A stretch of 5,073 bases of DNA from an uncultured Alphaproteobacteria bacterium (GTDB lineage Bacteria; Pseudomonadota; Alphaproteobacteria; Rs-D84), in assembly GCA_946185785.1 (NCBI GenBank), contig CAMHKP010000044.1:1-5073 (forward strand), given 5' to 3'. The notes below the pieces were generated by a model. It was not told the DNA's origin and ran no database searches. It worked only from the letters and a program-made list of their open reading frames with translations. Positions 1 through 5,073 of this stretch are shown here, in pieces. The position numbers and the translations under genes were made by a program. How positions within the stretch are numbered: the stretch's first letter is position 1; every line of letters begins with the position of its first letter.

Positions 1-1
1 A

Positions 2-778
2 CGGTTTGATGATATTGACAGTGCGATAAATAGCTTGTCGCAAGAAGTGTCGCGCCAAAATTTTAATGTTATACATGGAACAGCAAAGATAAGGGAAACA
101 CTGAACAAGGACTTAATTTCAGCCCAAAAAATCAGCACAGATTTAGAAGCGATATTTGTTAAACATGGGCAATTACACCAAGAACTAAAAGAATTGAAAA
201 AATTAGCTGGTGATGATGCGGATCTTATGGCGTTGTTCAAAGATGTTGATGCGCGCATGAAGGAATTGGACCAATCTGCTATAAAAACCAAAGAACGATT
301 TGCGACGCTGATTTCCGGATTGGAATCTCATAGCAAATTCGGCATGAATAATATGATGAAAGATATTGCGAAACTTGATGATGATATAACAAATGATGAA
401 CTTAGAACCATTACCAAGGAACAACGTTATGAATTAATGGGAAAAATATTTGATGAAAATACGCGGGTTTCATCGGGGCAACTGGGTTTAGCATTAAGAA
501 TATATATTGCAGCCCAAGAATACGAACGGCACGACTTGTTCAGGTTTTTTGACAATTATGTTGCGAAAAGCAAAAATAACCACCAGTTGTTTAAATCAGC
601 GGTTAAAGAAATTCGGTATGATTTACCCGAAGAAATCGTTGAGTTGTCGCGCGGAAAATCATTGTTTGTTAATCATATTGAGCGTGCGCGGAAAAAAATA
701 AAATTCATATCTGCGGGTAAAAAACTTGAATATGAGCAACCAACAACATTAAAGTTTGATGATATGGAAAAAGAATAA
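2..778 (+). CDS. Coiled-coil-rich protein of unknown function (5' end outside window)
   Basis: I do not recognise this protein. The reading frame is open to the first base of the window, so the gene begins upstream; the TTG at 35-37 is most simply an internal Leu codon, because the codons before it (reading R-F-D-D-I-D-S-A-I-N-S) continue the same kind of sequence. About 258 residues are visible. Visible residues ~25-115 are highly charged and helix-prone with Leu/Ile spacing suggestive of coiled coil. Residues ~130-215 look like a compact helical domain (L-G-L-A-L-R-I-Y, F-R-F-F-D-N-Y). A basic stretch follows (R-A-R-K-K-I-K-F, near 225-232), then an acidic tail ending D-D-M-E-K-E. There is no membrane segment, signal peptide or cysteine in the visible part, suggesting a soluble cytoplasmic protein, but the missing N terminus could change that. 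It converges on smpB and ends inside a shared terminator. A real gene is likely from its length, its composition and the terminator at its stop; function unknown. Confidence 0.75.
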   Translation, partial: RFDDIDSAINSLSQEVSRQNFNVIHGTAKIRETLNKDLISAQKISTDLEAIFVKHGQLHQELKELKKLAGDDADLMALFKDVDARMKELDQSAIKTKERFATLISGLESHSKFGMNNMMKDIAKLDDDITNDELRTITKEQRYELMGKIFDENTRVSSGQLGLALRIYIAAQEYERHDLFRFFDNYVAKSKNNHQLFKSAVKEIRYDLPEEIVELSRGKSLFVNHIERARKKIKFISAGKKLEYEQPTTLKFDDMEKE

Positions 779-804
779 AACCACCGCATTTGCGGTGGTT
801 TTTT
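777..804. terminator. Bidirectional intrinsic terminator between convergent genes
   Basis: A perfect inverted repeat pairs 777-787 with 792-802 (11 bp, core CCACCGC/GCGGTGG) around a four-base loop ATTT at 788-791. On the + strand it is followed by a T run (799-804); on the minus strand the A-rich flank reads TTTTATTCTTT after the stem. It therefore fits Rho-independent termination in both directions. The last two bases of the upstream + strand stop codon (776-778) lie in the stem, and the smpB stop codon (803-805) lies in the T run, so one element serves both genes. Confidence 0.92.
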
Positions 805-1273
805 ATTTGCCTTTCATAATTCTTGATTTATTGCGTTCCCATTCGCGTGTCTTGATTGTTTCGCGTTTGTCGGCACGTTGCTTACCATGGCCGATACCCA
901 ATAACACCTTTAATTTGCCACGATTGTTGAAATACATTTTTAATGGGACAATGGTTGCACCTTTTTCTTGTAATTGTCCAATCATGCGGTTTATTTGGCT
1001 ACGGTGCAATAATAATTGACGTGGGCGACGTTCATCAAAGTTAACAATACGTGCCGCCGTTGGCAATTTTTGAATTTCAACCCCAGCCAAAAATAAATTA
1101 TCACCACGCTTTTGCACAAAACCATCAACAATGGTAATCAGCCCGAAACGCACAGATTTGATTTCCGCGCCAGTCATAGACAAGCCAGCCTCTATTGTGT
1201 CTTCAATAGAGTAATTAAACCGCGCTTTGCGGTTTTCTGCAACCCCACCAAATTTTATCAAACTGCGTGCCAT
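803..1273 (-). CDS. smpB: SsrA-binding protein SmpB
   Basis: SmpB binds tmRNA (ssrA) and delivers it to ribosomes stalled without a stop codon; it acts in the cytoplasm in trans-translation. The 156-residue product matches the family length (E. coli 160). Family landmarks appear in order: N-R-K-A-R-F-N-Y (14-21), E-A-G-L-S-M-T-G-A-E-I-K-S-V-R (28-42), the beta-barrel segment with L-L-L-H-R-S-Q-I (87-94), and the basic tail G-K-Q-R-A-D-K-R-E-T-I-K-T-R-E-W (130-145) ending R-I-M-K-G-K. The tail has Ala134 where E. coli and many others have His before D-K-R. The ATG start lies one base after the tatD stop (TAA-A-ATG), with only a weak A/G-rich stretch as ribosome-binding site, so translation is probably coupled to tatD. 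The stop lies in the T run of the shared terminator, making smpB the last gene of the operon. Identification is very secure; the ssrA gene is not in this window. Confidence 0.97.
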   Translation of the reverse strand: MARSLIKFGGVAENRKARFNYSIEDTIEAGLSMTGAEIKSVRFGLITIVDGFVQKRGDNLFLAGVEIQKLPTAARIVNFDERRPRQLLLHRSQINRMIGQLQEKGATIVPLKMYFNNRGKLKVLLGIGHGKQRADKRETIKTREWERNKSRIMKGK

Positions 1274-1277
1274 TTTA
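1271..1277 (-). promoter_or_regulatory. tatD stop / smpB start junction TAA-A-ATG
   Basis: On the minus strand the tatD stop TAA is followed by one base and then the smpB ATG. No strong Shine-Dalgarno sequence precedes the ATG (upstream reads AAAGATAAAGCAATAA). The arrangement suggests terminating ribosomes re-initiate on smpB. The same seven bases occur at the dacA/holB junction. Confidence 0.6.
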
Positions 1278-2030
1278 TTGCTTTATCTTTGGATACAAGT
1301 TTAATGTATTTTGTTCCAGTATAGTTTCCAATTCGTCTATTTGCAAATTTTTAATTTGTGCCAAAACGCGTGCGGTTTCACAAACCATGAACGGTTCGCA
1401 TGTTTTTCCGCGGTGTGGTACCGGTGCGCAATATGGGGAATCTGTTTCAATAACGATTTTGTCGTTTGGTATTTTTGCGAAAGTTTCACGAATTTCGTTT
1501 GCGTTTTTAAATGTTAAAATGCCCGATGCAGAAAAGAAAAATCCGCGATCCAACATAGTCTTTGCTAATTCCCAATTTGATGTAAAACAGTGCATAACCC
1601 CGCGAACGCCGGTAAGTATTGCCGCAGTGTCTTGTTCCGCATCACGTGTATGAATTGCCACCGGCATATCGTATTTGCGTGCGATTTCCAATTGTTCTTC
1701 AAATAATTTTATCTGTGCATCACGATTGTCATCGCGTTCGTGATAGTCCAACCCGATTTCCCCAATTCCAACAACGCGCGGATTGGTTAAAACACTTTCT
1801 GTTAAATATTCGTGGGGATTTATACCTGCGTATTCAGGGTGAATACCAGTCGTCACGAAAATATTGTCGTGTGATTCTGCGATTTTAATACTTGGTAAAA
1901 TATCATTTGGGTCGGCGGTTGCGCAAATCAAACGCATAACCCCCGCATCATGTGCGCGTGCAATAACATTGTCCAGTTCATCGCCAGAACAATAATCATC
2001 TGTTAAATGGCAGTGGGTGTCTGTAAACAT
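1275..2030 (-). CDS. tatD: TatD/YcfH-family metal-dependent DNase
   Basis: This is a TatD-family amidohydrolase-fold enzyme; characterised members are divalent-metal-dependent 3'-5' DNases linked to DNA degradation and repair. The 251 residues are close to the usual 255-265. Metal-site motifs are complete: D-T-H-C-H-L (4-9, His6 and His8), T-G-I-H-P (61-65), G-E-I-G-L-D-Y-H (90-97, Glu91), A-I-H-T-R-D-A (His127), M-H-C-F (His147) and E-T-D-S-P-Y (195-200, Asp197). The start is fixed because D-T-H-C-H-L must lie at the extreme N terminus, so the 28-bp overlap with the 3' end of holB is real. No Shine-Dalgarno sequence is evident upstream (ATTAAAAA before ATG, within holB codons), so translation probably depends on ribosomes passing through holB. 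A holB-tatD pairing is common in proteobacteria (E. coli holB-ycfH). The exact orthologue (TatD, YcfH or YjjV type) cannot be settled by eye; position favours the YcfH type. It is presumably cytoplasmic, as no signal peptide is seen. Confidence 0.93.
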   Translation of the reverse strand: MFTDTHCHLTDDYCSGDELDNVIARAHDAGVMRLICATADPNDILPSIKIAESHDNIFVTTGIHPEYAGINPHEYLTESVLTNPRVVGIGEIGLDYHERDDNRDAQIKLFEEQLEIARKYDMPVAIHTRDAEQDTAAILTGVRGVMHCFTSNWELAKTMLDRGFFFSASGILTFKNANEIRETFAKIPNDKIVIETDSPYCAPVPHRGKTCEPFMVCETARVLAQIKNLQIDELETILEQNTLNLYPKIKQ

Positions 2031-2926
2031 TTTTTAATATCATTAAGGATTTTAAATATACCAATTTCTGGTTCAAGGTGTACGCGTGTAATGTCGGCAA
2101 TGCTTAGCGTGGCAGATGGATAAATTTCTGCCAAACCAAAGTGCGCAATCGCATCCAGCAATATTCCATATATTGCTGTATCTGGCGCAATCTGTTTCGC
2201 AATTGCCATTAAATCGCTGGCGCTGGCGCGTGGGTTTTCTAATGTTTCAATAAGATTAGCATATATTTCATCACCACCAGATGCCTTGATATTAGCAATT
2301 TTACCGAAACTACCATTAGCCAGACGTAATGTTTCATCGCTAATATCCGCATCACCCATAAAGTGTGCACATAGTTCGCGCAATTGTGATATGGACAATG
2401 GACGCATTTTTTCAACGCGCGCACGCGAACGAATTGTTGGTAAAACATTGGCCAATTTATGAACAACCAACAAAAATAATGTTTGTGCAGGTGGTTCTTC
2501 CAGCATTTTCAACAATGCATTTGATGCCGATGTTGTTAATTCATCAACCGCGTCTATGATAACAACGCGCCAGCCGCCCGACATGGCCGACAATTGCATG
2601 CGTTCAATAACAGTTGTGACGGTTTTAACAGATATAGATTTTCCTGTTGGATATGGATTTCCGTTTATGTCCAAATTGTGCGCTAAATCAATAATAAAGA
2701 AGTCGCCAACATTTCCATAAACGGTTTTAGCAATTTTATATGCCAGTGTAGCTTTGCCAATACCTTGGGGACCACAGAGCATCCATACCGGATGGATTGG
2801 GTGTACATCACGACCATTCCACGCGTTCATAAAATCATTCCATACATCCGCATGTCCCACCAGTATATCGTTGTCAATCGGGTCTGGGAAAGAATAGGTC
2901 GGTTTAGATGATTTACGTGTCGCCAT
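2003..2926 (-). CDS. holB: DNA polymerase III delta' subunit (clamp loader)
   Basis: Delta' is the AAA+ subunit of the clamp loader that works with DnaX and delta to load the sliding clamp on DNA. From the chosen start (307 residues) I see a P-loop G-P-Q-G-I-G-K-A-T (52-60), Walker B-like V-V-I-I-D-A-V-D-E-L (121-130), the typical N-A-L-L-K-M-L-E-E-P-P (136-146), and L-P-T-I-R-S-R-A (162-169) where the family usually reads S-R-C. The arginine that acts as a finger toward the neighbouring subunit (Arg168) is retained. The four-cysteine zinc module of E. coli delta' is absent, as in alphaproteobacterial homologues I know. The helical collar domain (~210-307) is short, making the protein somewhat smaller than typical. 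I chose the ATG at 2924-2926 over an in-frame TTG at 2939-2941: it sits one base after the dacA stop (TAA-A-ATG) and a G-rich GGGGGT lies about 8 bases upstream. The 3' end overlaps tatD by 28 bp. Confidence 0.93.
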   Translation of the reverse strand: MATRKSSKPTYSFPDPIDNDILVGHADVWNDFMNAWNGRDVHPIHPVWMLCGPQGIGKATLAYKIAKTVYGNVGDFFIIDLAHNLDINGNPYPTGKSISVKTVTTVIERMQLSAMSGGWRVVIIDAVDELTTSASNALLKMLEEPPAQTLFLLVVHKLANVLPTIRSRARVEKMRPLSISQLRELCAHFMGDADISDETLRLANGSFGKIANIKASGGDEIYANLIETLENPRASASDLMAIAKQIAPDTAIYGILLDAIAHFGLAEIYPSATLSIADITRVHLEPEIGIFKILNDIKKCLQTPTAI

Positions 2927-2939
2927 TTTACCGACCCCC
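2924..2939 (-). promoter_or_regulatory. dacA stop / holB start junction with G-rich possible ribosome-binding site
   Basis: Read on the minus strand this is GGGGGTCGGTAAAATG. The G run ends 8 bases before the ATG, a suitable distance for a Shine-Dalgarno contact, although it lies in the last dacA codons and differs from GGAGG. The TAA-A-ATG arrangement predicts coupling of holB translation to dacA and decides the holB start against the upstream TTG. Confidence 0.55.
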
Positions 2940-4124
2940 AAAAATTACAGCAATGTTTTTGATTATACGGCTTATGAATTGAACTTTGCGTACGCGTTCC
3001 GCGGCCACCAATGGTGCACGTGCGATAATCTTGCCATCGCGTTCAGCGATAATTTCGCCCAGTTTATCACCAACCATCACTGGTGCCGAAACTGGGGCAT
3101 TGAAACGCGCCAGAACGCGTACAGATGATACCGGAACAGATTTTGGTAATGTAATTGCAAACGGCTTTTCAACGGTTGCATTGACGGTTGATTTGCGGCC
3201 GTACCATACAGGGACTTCTACTACGGTATCTTCTGGGCGATAATAAATCTTGTTTGTGGTTGTTGTATAACCAAAATTCAATAATTTCTTCATTTCAGCC
3301 GCCAATGCATCATGACCGCGGCCATTGAATCCATTTATAACACCGACCAAGCGTCGTCCGCCAACGCGCGCAGATGCAACCATGCCATATCCACCATCCG
3401 CAGTGTGTCCGGTTTTAAGCCCATCTGCACCAGCCATTGTGAATAATAATTTGTTATAATTCACTGTATGTGTACGTCCCCAATCGCGACACCAATCATC
3501 CCGATAATCACTAAATTCAAAACGTTTGGTTGCAAACATTGGGTATAAATCTGGGTAATCACCAATAAGGTGCGTTGCCAATATCGCAAGTTCACGTGAA
3601 GTCATTAAATTATTAACATCGGGCAGTCCGCTTGCATTTCCAAATGTTGATTGTTCCATACCGATTGAACGCGCCTTGGCAGTCATTTTTGCGGTAAATG
3701 CGTTTTCAGAGCCGGCTAATTTTTCCGCGACCACAACAGATGCGTCGCCACCCGACAATACAATAAGCCCCAAAATAGCATCGCGCACAGTTATTTCTTG
3801 ACCGGCAACCAGGCAAATCTTGCTGGCTGGGTACCACAATGGGTTTTTATAATCTGCGTTTTCAGAAACCGGCAATTTACTATCCAGCGTAAGACGCCCA
3901 GCCTTGATTTCATCAAACAATACCGCCAATGTCATCAGCTTAATCATAGAAGACGGTGGCATCAGTTTATCAGCATTTTTTGCAACGATTTCCACCCCAG
4001 AATCATAGTCCAACAAGAAAGCAGATTTAGCCTTGGTCGTGAATTCTGGTTCTTTTACATTGGTGGCATTTGCAACACCAACAAACATCAACAATAAAAG
4101 GGTAAATAAGTTCTTTATCTTCAT
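2928..4124 (-). CDS. dacA: D-alanyl-D-alanine carboxypeptidase, PBP5/DacA family, with altered S-x-N motif
   Basis: Enzymes of this family (peptidase S11, low-molecular-weight PBPs) remove the terminal D-Ala from peptidoglycan pentapeptides in the periplasm. From the ATG at 4122-4124 the protein has 398 residues. Residues 1-20 form a signal peptide ending V-A-N-A. The catalytic S-M-I-K is at 59-62 (Ser59, Lys62) and K-T-G at 237-239 within D-G-L-K-T-G-H-T. The third motif, normally S-G-N-D, reads S-G-G-D (124-127), so the expected Asn is Gly126. A PBP5-type C-terminal beta domain (~292-375) is followed by an amphipathic end (I-S-R-I-I-K-N-I-A-V-I-F, 384-395) suited to membrane anchoring as in PBP5. 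Compared with E. coli PBP5 there is roughly an 11-residue insertion near 206-222; it carries Cys212, which with Cys104 makes the only two cysteines. A TTG at 4128-4130 would add two residues but lies upstream of the predicted transcription start. The gene is first of a probable dacA-holB-tatD-smpB transcript. Family assignment is secure; activity is uncertain because of Gly126. dacC or dacF naming is equally possible. Confidence 0.92.
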   Translation of the reverse strand: MKIKNLFTLLLLMFVGVANATNVKEPEFTTKAKSAFLLDYDSGVEIVAKNADKLMPPSSMIKLMTLAVLFDEIKAGRLTLDSKLPVSENADYKNPLWYPASKICLVAGQEITVRDAILGLIVLSGGDASVVVAEKLAGSENAFTAKMTAKARSIGMEQSTFGNASGLPDVNNLMTSRELAILATHLIGDYPDLYPMFATKRFEFSDYRDDWCRDWGRTHTVNYNKLLFTMAGADGLKTGHTADGGYGMVASARVGGRRLVGVINGFNGRGHDALAAEMKKLLNFGYTTTTNKIYYRPEDTVVEVPVWYGRKSTVNATVEKPFAITLPKSVPVSSVRVLARFNAPVSAPVMVGDKLGEIIAERDGKIIARAPLVAAERVRKVQFISRIIKNIAVIFGGR

Positions 4125-4130
4125 GCCCAA

Positions 4131-4159
4131 ATCATAGCAACATCATTTGGTATTTCCAA
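4131..4159 (-). promoter_or_regulatory. Predicted sigma70-type promoter for dacA operon, giving a leaderless transcript
   Basis: On the minus strand a -35-like TTGGAA (4154-4159, 4/6 to TTGACA) is separated by exactly 17 bases from TATGAT (4131-4136, 5/6 to TATAAT). The -10 is preceded by TGC (4137-4139), forming an extended -10. Six bases lie between the -10 and the A of the dacA ATG at 4124, so the usual start site would fall on that A. No Shine-Dalgarno sequence precedes the ATG, which fits a leaderless mRNA. This is a pattern match by eye; the true start site is unmapped. Confidence 0.55.
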
Positions 4160-4160
4160 T

Positions 4161-4178
4161 AAATTTTTATAAAAATTT
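4161..4178. repeat. Perfect 18-bp A/T-only palindrome upstream of dacA promoter
   Basis: The sequence AAATTTTTATAAAAATTT equals its own reverse complement. It begins directly beside the mtaB stop codon (4179-4181) and ends two bases from the predicted -35, occupying about -37 to -54 relative to the predicted start. That is where an UP element contacts the RNA polymerase alpha subunit, and its A and T tracts resemble one. A binding site for a dimeric regulator is an alternative. With no G or C it would be a poor terminator. Confidence 0.5.
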
Positions 4179-5073
4179 TTATTCGATTGTTACCAGTAAA
4201 TTTTCACCATCAATACCGATAATTTTGCATTCGCAAATCGTGCGTTCAGGCACTAAATCACCCATAATTTTTACCGAAATATCGTGTGGTGTGCGTCCCA
4301 TATTGTTTTCTTCGACTAAAACAGATGTTGTGTGTCCAAGATGTATTGTCATGAACTCTTTACGGTTGTGTGTTGCCGCGTCTGTAATGGTTTTTACACG
4401 TTGTTTTGATATGTTTTTTTGAACTTGGTTGGGCATTGTTGCGGCAACTGTGTCGGGGCGGGGCGAAAATGGAAACGCATGTATTTTTATTGGACGTGTT
4501 TCTGTAATCAAATTTAATGTTTCGTTAAATAATTCATCACTTTCACCTGGAAATCCACAAATGATATCCCAACTGAAAGTAATATCATTGGCGTGCGCGA
4601 CAATATCGCGAACCATATCAGCAGTGTGTCGGCGGCGCATAGATTTCAATATGGTGTCGGAACCCGACTGCATAGAAAGGTGCAAATGTGGCATCATACG
4701 TTTGTTTTCATGTATCAGGTCAATGATTTTATAAATCTCGGGTGATGCTGGATCCATGGATGATAAACGCAGCCGTTTAATTTCTGGCACGTCCGCTAAC
4801 AATTTTCGACATAAATCGCTGATTAAAAATGGTTTGCCGTCATAAAGTTTGTGATATGATGCGCTGTCCACACCCGTCAGCACGATTTCAAAATAACCGT
4901 TTTCGACCGCGTTGCGAACATCCGCCAAGATATCATCATATTCAAACGAAACCGACGGCCCACGCAACAGGCGTGTTATACAATATGTGCAATCATGGTT
5001 GCATCCATTTTGAATCTGGATAAATTGTTTAGACATATGCTTGTCTGGGTTTGAAACGCGAATTTCGTTGTTA
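4179..5073 (-). CDS. mtaB: tRNA (t6A37) methylthiotransferase MtaB, C-terminal part (5' end outside window)
   Basis: MtaB is a radical-SAM methylthiotransferase that converts t6A37 to ms2t6A in ANN-decoding tRNAs, in the cytoplasm. About 297 residues are visible; the frame stays open to the window end (N-N-E-I-R-V-S-N-P-D-K-H before the first Met at 5036), so that Met is internal. The N-terminal MTTase domain that binds the auxiliary cluster, roughly 120 residues, is missing. The radical-SAM signature C-N-H-D-C-T-Y-C is at visible residues 24-31 (CxxxCxxC). It is followed by E-I-V-L-T-G-V-D (typical of MtaB rather than MiaB), R-L-R-L-S-S-M-D-P, H-L-H-L-S-M-Q-S-G-S-D, I-I-C-G-F-P-G-E and H-A-F-P-F-S-P-R-P. 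A TRAM-like RNA-binding domain closes the protein (~245-297). After the cysteine motif it reads I-T-R, where relatives often have I-I-P. The gene lies 54 bp upstream of dacA in the same direction; it may be co-transcribed, but dacA appears to have its own promoter. Confidence 0.92.
   Translation of the reverse strand, partial: NNEIRVSNPDKHMSKQFIQIQNGCNHDCTYCITRLLRGPSVSFEYDDILADVRNAVENGYFEIVLTGVDSASYHKLYDGKPFLISDLCRKLLADVPEIKRLRLSSMDPASPEIYKIIDLIHENKRMMPHLHLSMQSGSDTILKSMRRRHTADMVRDIVAHANDITFSWDIICGFPGESDELFNETLNLITETRPIKIHAFPFSPRPDTVAATMPNQVQKNISKQRVKTITDAATHNRKEFMTIHLGHTTSVLVEENNMGRTPHDISVKIMGDLVPERTICECKIIGIDGENLLVTIE

Noticed and set aside
35..37. TTG as start codon of the + strand protein
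   Set aside because: The frame is open to the window edge with similar sequence before it and there is no ribosome-binding site, so the gene is treated as 5' truncated.
4..765. Repeated 12-mer GTTTGATGATAT at 4-15 and 754-765
   Set aside because: Both copies encode F-D-D in the same protein in a low-complexity, Asp-rich context; no further copies or repeat structure were seen.
1112..1888. Several open frames of 64-128 codons on the + strand opposite smpB and tatD, and similar ones opposite holB, dacA and mtaB
   Set aside because: They are antisense to well-identified conserved genes, lack ribosome-binding sites and show no recognisable protein features.
2860..2890. TTGACA on the minus strand inside holB as an internal promoter
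   Set aside because: No convincing -10 element lies 16-18 bases downstream.
2939..2941. TTG as the holB start
   Set aside because: It would overlap dacA and add five residues; the ATG at 2924-2926 with a TAA-A-ATG junction and upstream G run is better supported.
4128..4130. TTG as the dacA start
   Set aside because: It lies upstream of the predicted transcription start and adds only two residues before a normal signal peptide starting M-K-I-K.
4161..4178. A/T palindrome as the mtaB terminator
   Set aside because: A stem with no G or C and no room for a loop would be unstable; the promoter-proximal position is a better explanation.
5034..5036. ATG as the true start of the MtaB-like protein
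   Set aside because: The frame is open to the window end, and the radical-SAM domain would then lack the required N-terminal MTTase domain.

Overview
This window looks like a compact, AT-leaning bacterial chromosome segment, most probably from an alphaproteobacterium. The clues are the alphaproteobacterial style of the delta' clamp-loader subunit (no zinc-binding cysteine module, intact P-loop), the carboxypeptidase / holB / tatD neighbourhood, and the very short intergenic gaps. The modest GC content and gene packing would fit a host-associated or otherwise streamlined lineage. That placement is inference from protein flavour and context, not from a marker gene.

Layout. Positions 2-778 on the + strand hold the 3' part of an unrecognised, coiled-coil-rich protein whose start lies outside the window. 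It converges on a block of five minus-strand genes, and one bidirectional hairpin (777-804) fills the whole 24-bp gap between the two gene sets. Read in the direction of transcription, the minus-strand block is mtaB (5' truncated by the window end), a 54-bp gap with a predicted promoter, a PBP5-type D,D-carboxypeptidase (dacA-like), holB (delta'), tatD (metal-dependent DNase) and smpB. From dacA to smpB the genes abut or overlap: one base between dacA and holB, a 28-bp overlap of holB and tatD, and one base between tatD and smpB. They are very likely one transcript ending at the shared hairpin. All six stop codons seen are TAA.

How the genes relate. They are housekeeping functions joined by position rather than one pathway: tRNA position-37 modification (MtaB), peptidoglycan trimming in the periplasm (DacA), DNA replication (delta'), DNA turnover or repair (TatD) and rescue of stalled ribosomes (SmpB with tmRNA). 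Many alphaproteobacteria have tmk between the carboxypeptidase and holB, and metG between holB and tatD. Both are absent here, which points to local compaction.

Worth a second look: the carboxypeptidase has S-G-G where the family's catalytic S-x-N triad is expected. The promoter in front of it is placed so that transcription would begin at the ATG itself, predicting a leaderless mRNA. SmpB carries Ala at a position usually occupied by His just before its conserved D-K-R. The + strand protein is of unknown function. I see no mobile element, CRISPR array, RNA gene or clearly new multi-gene system.
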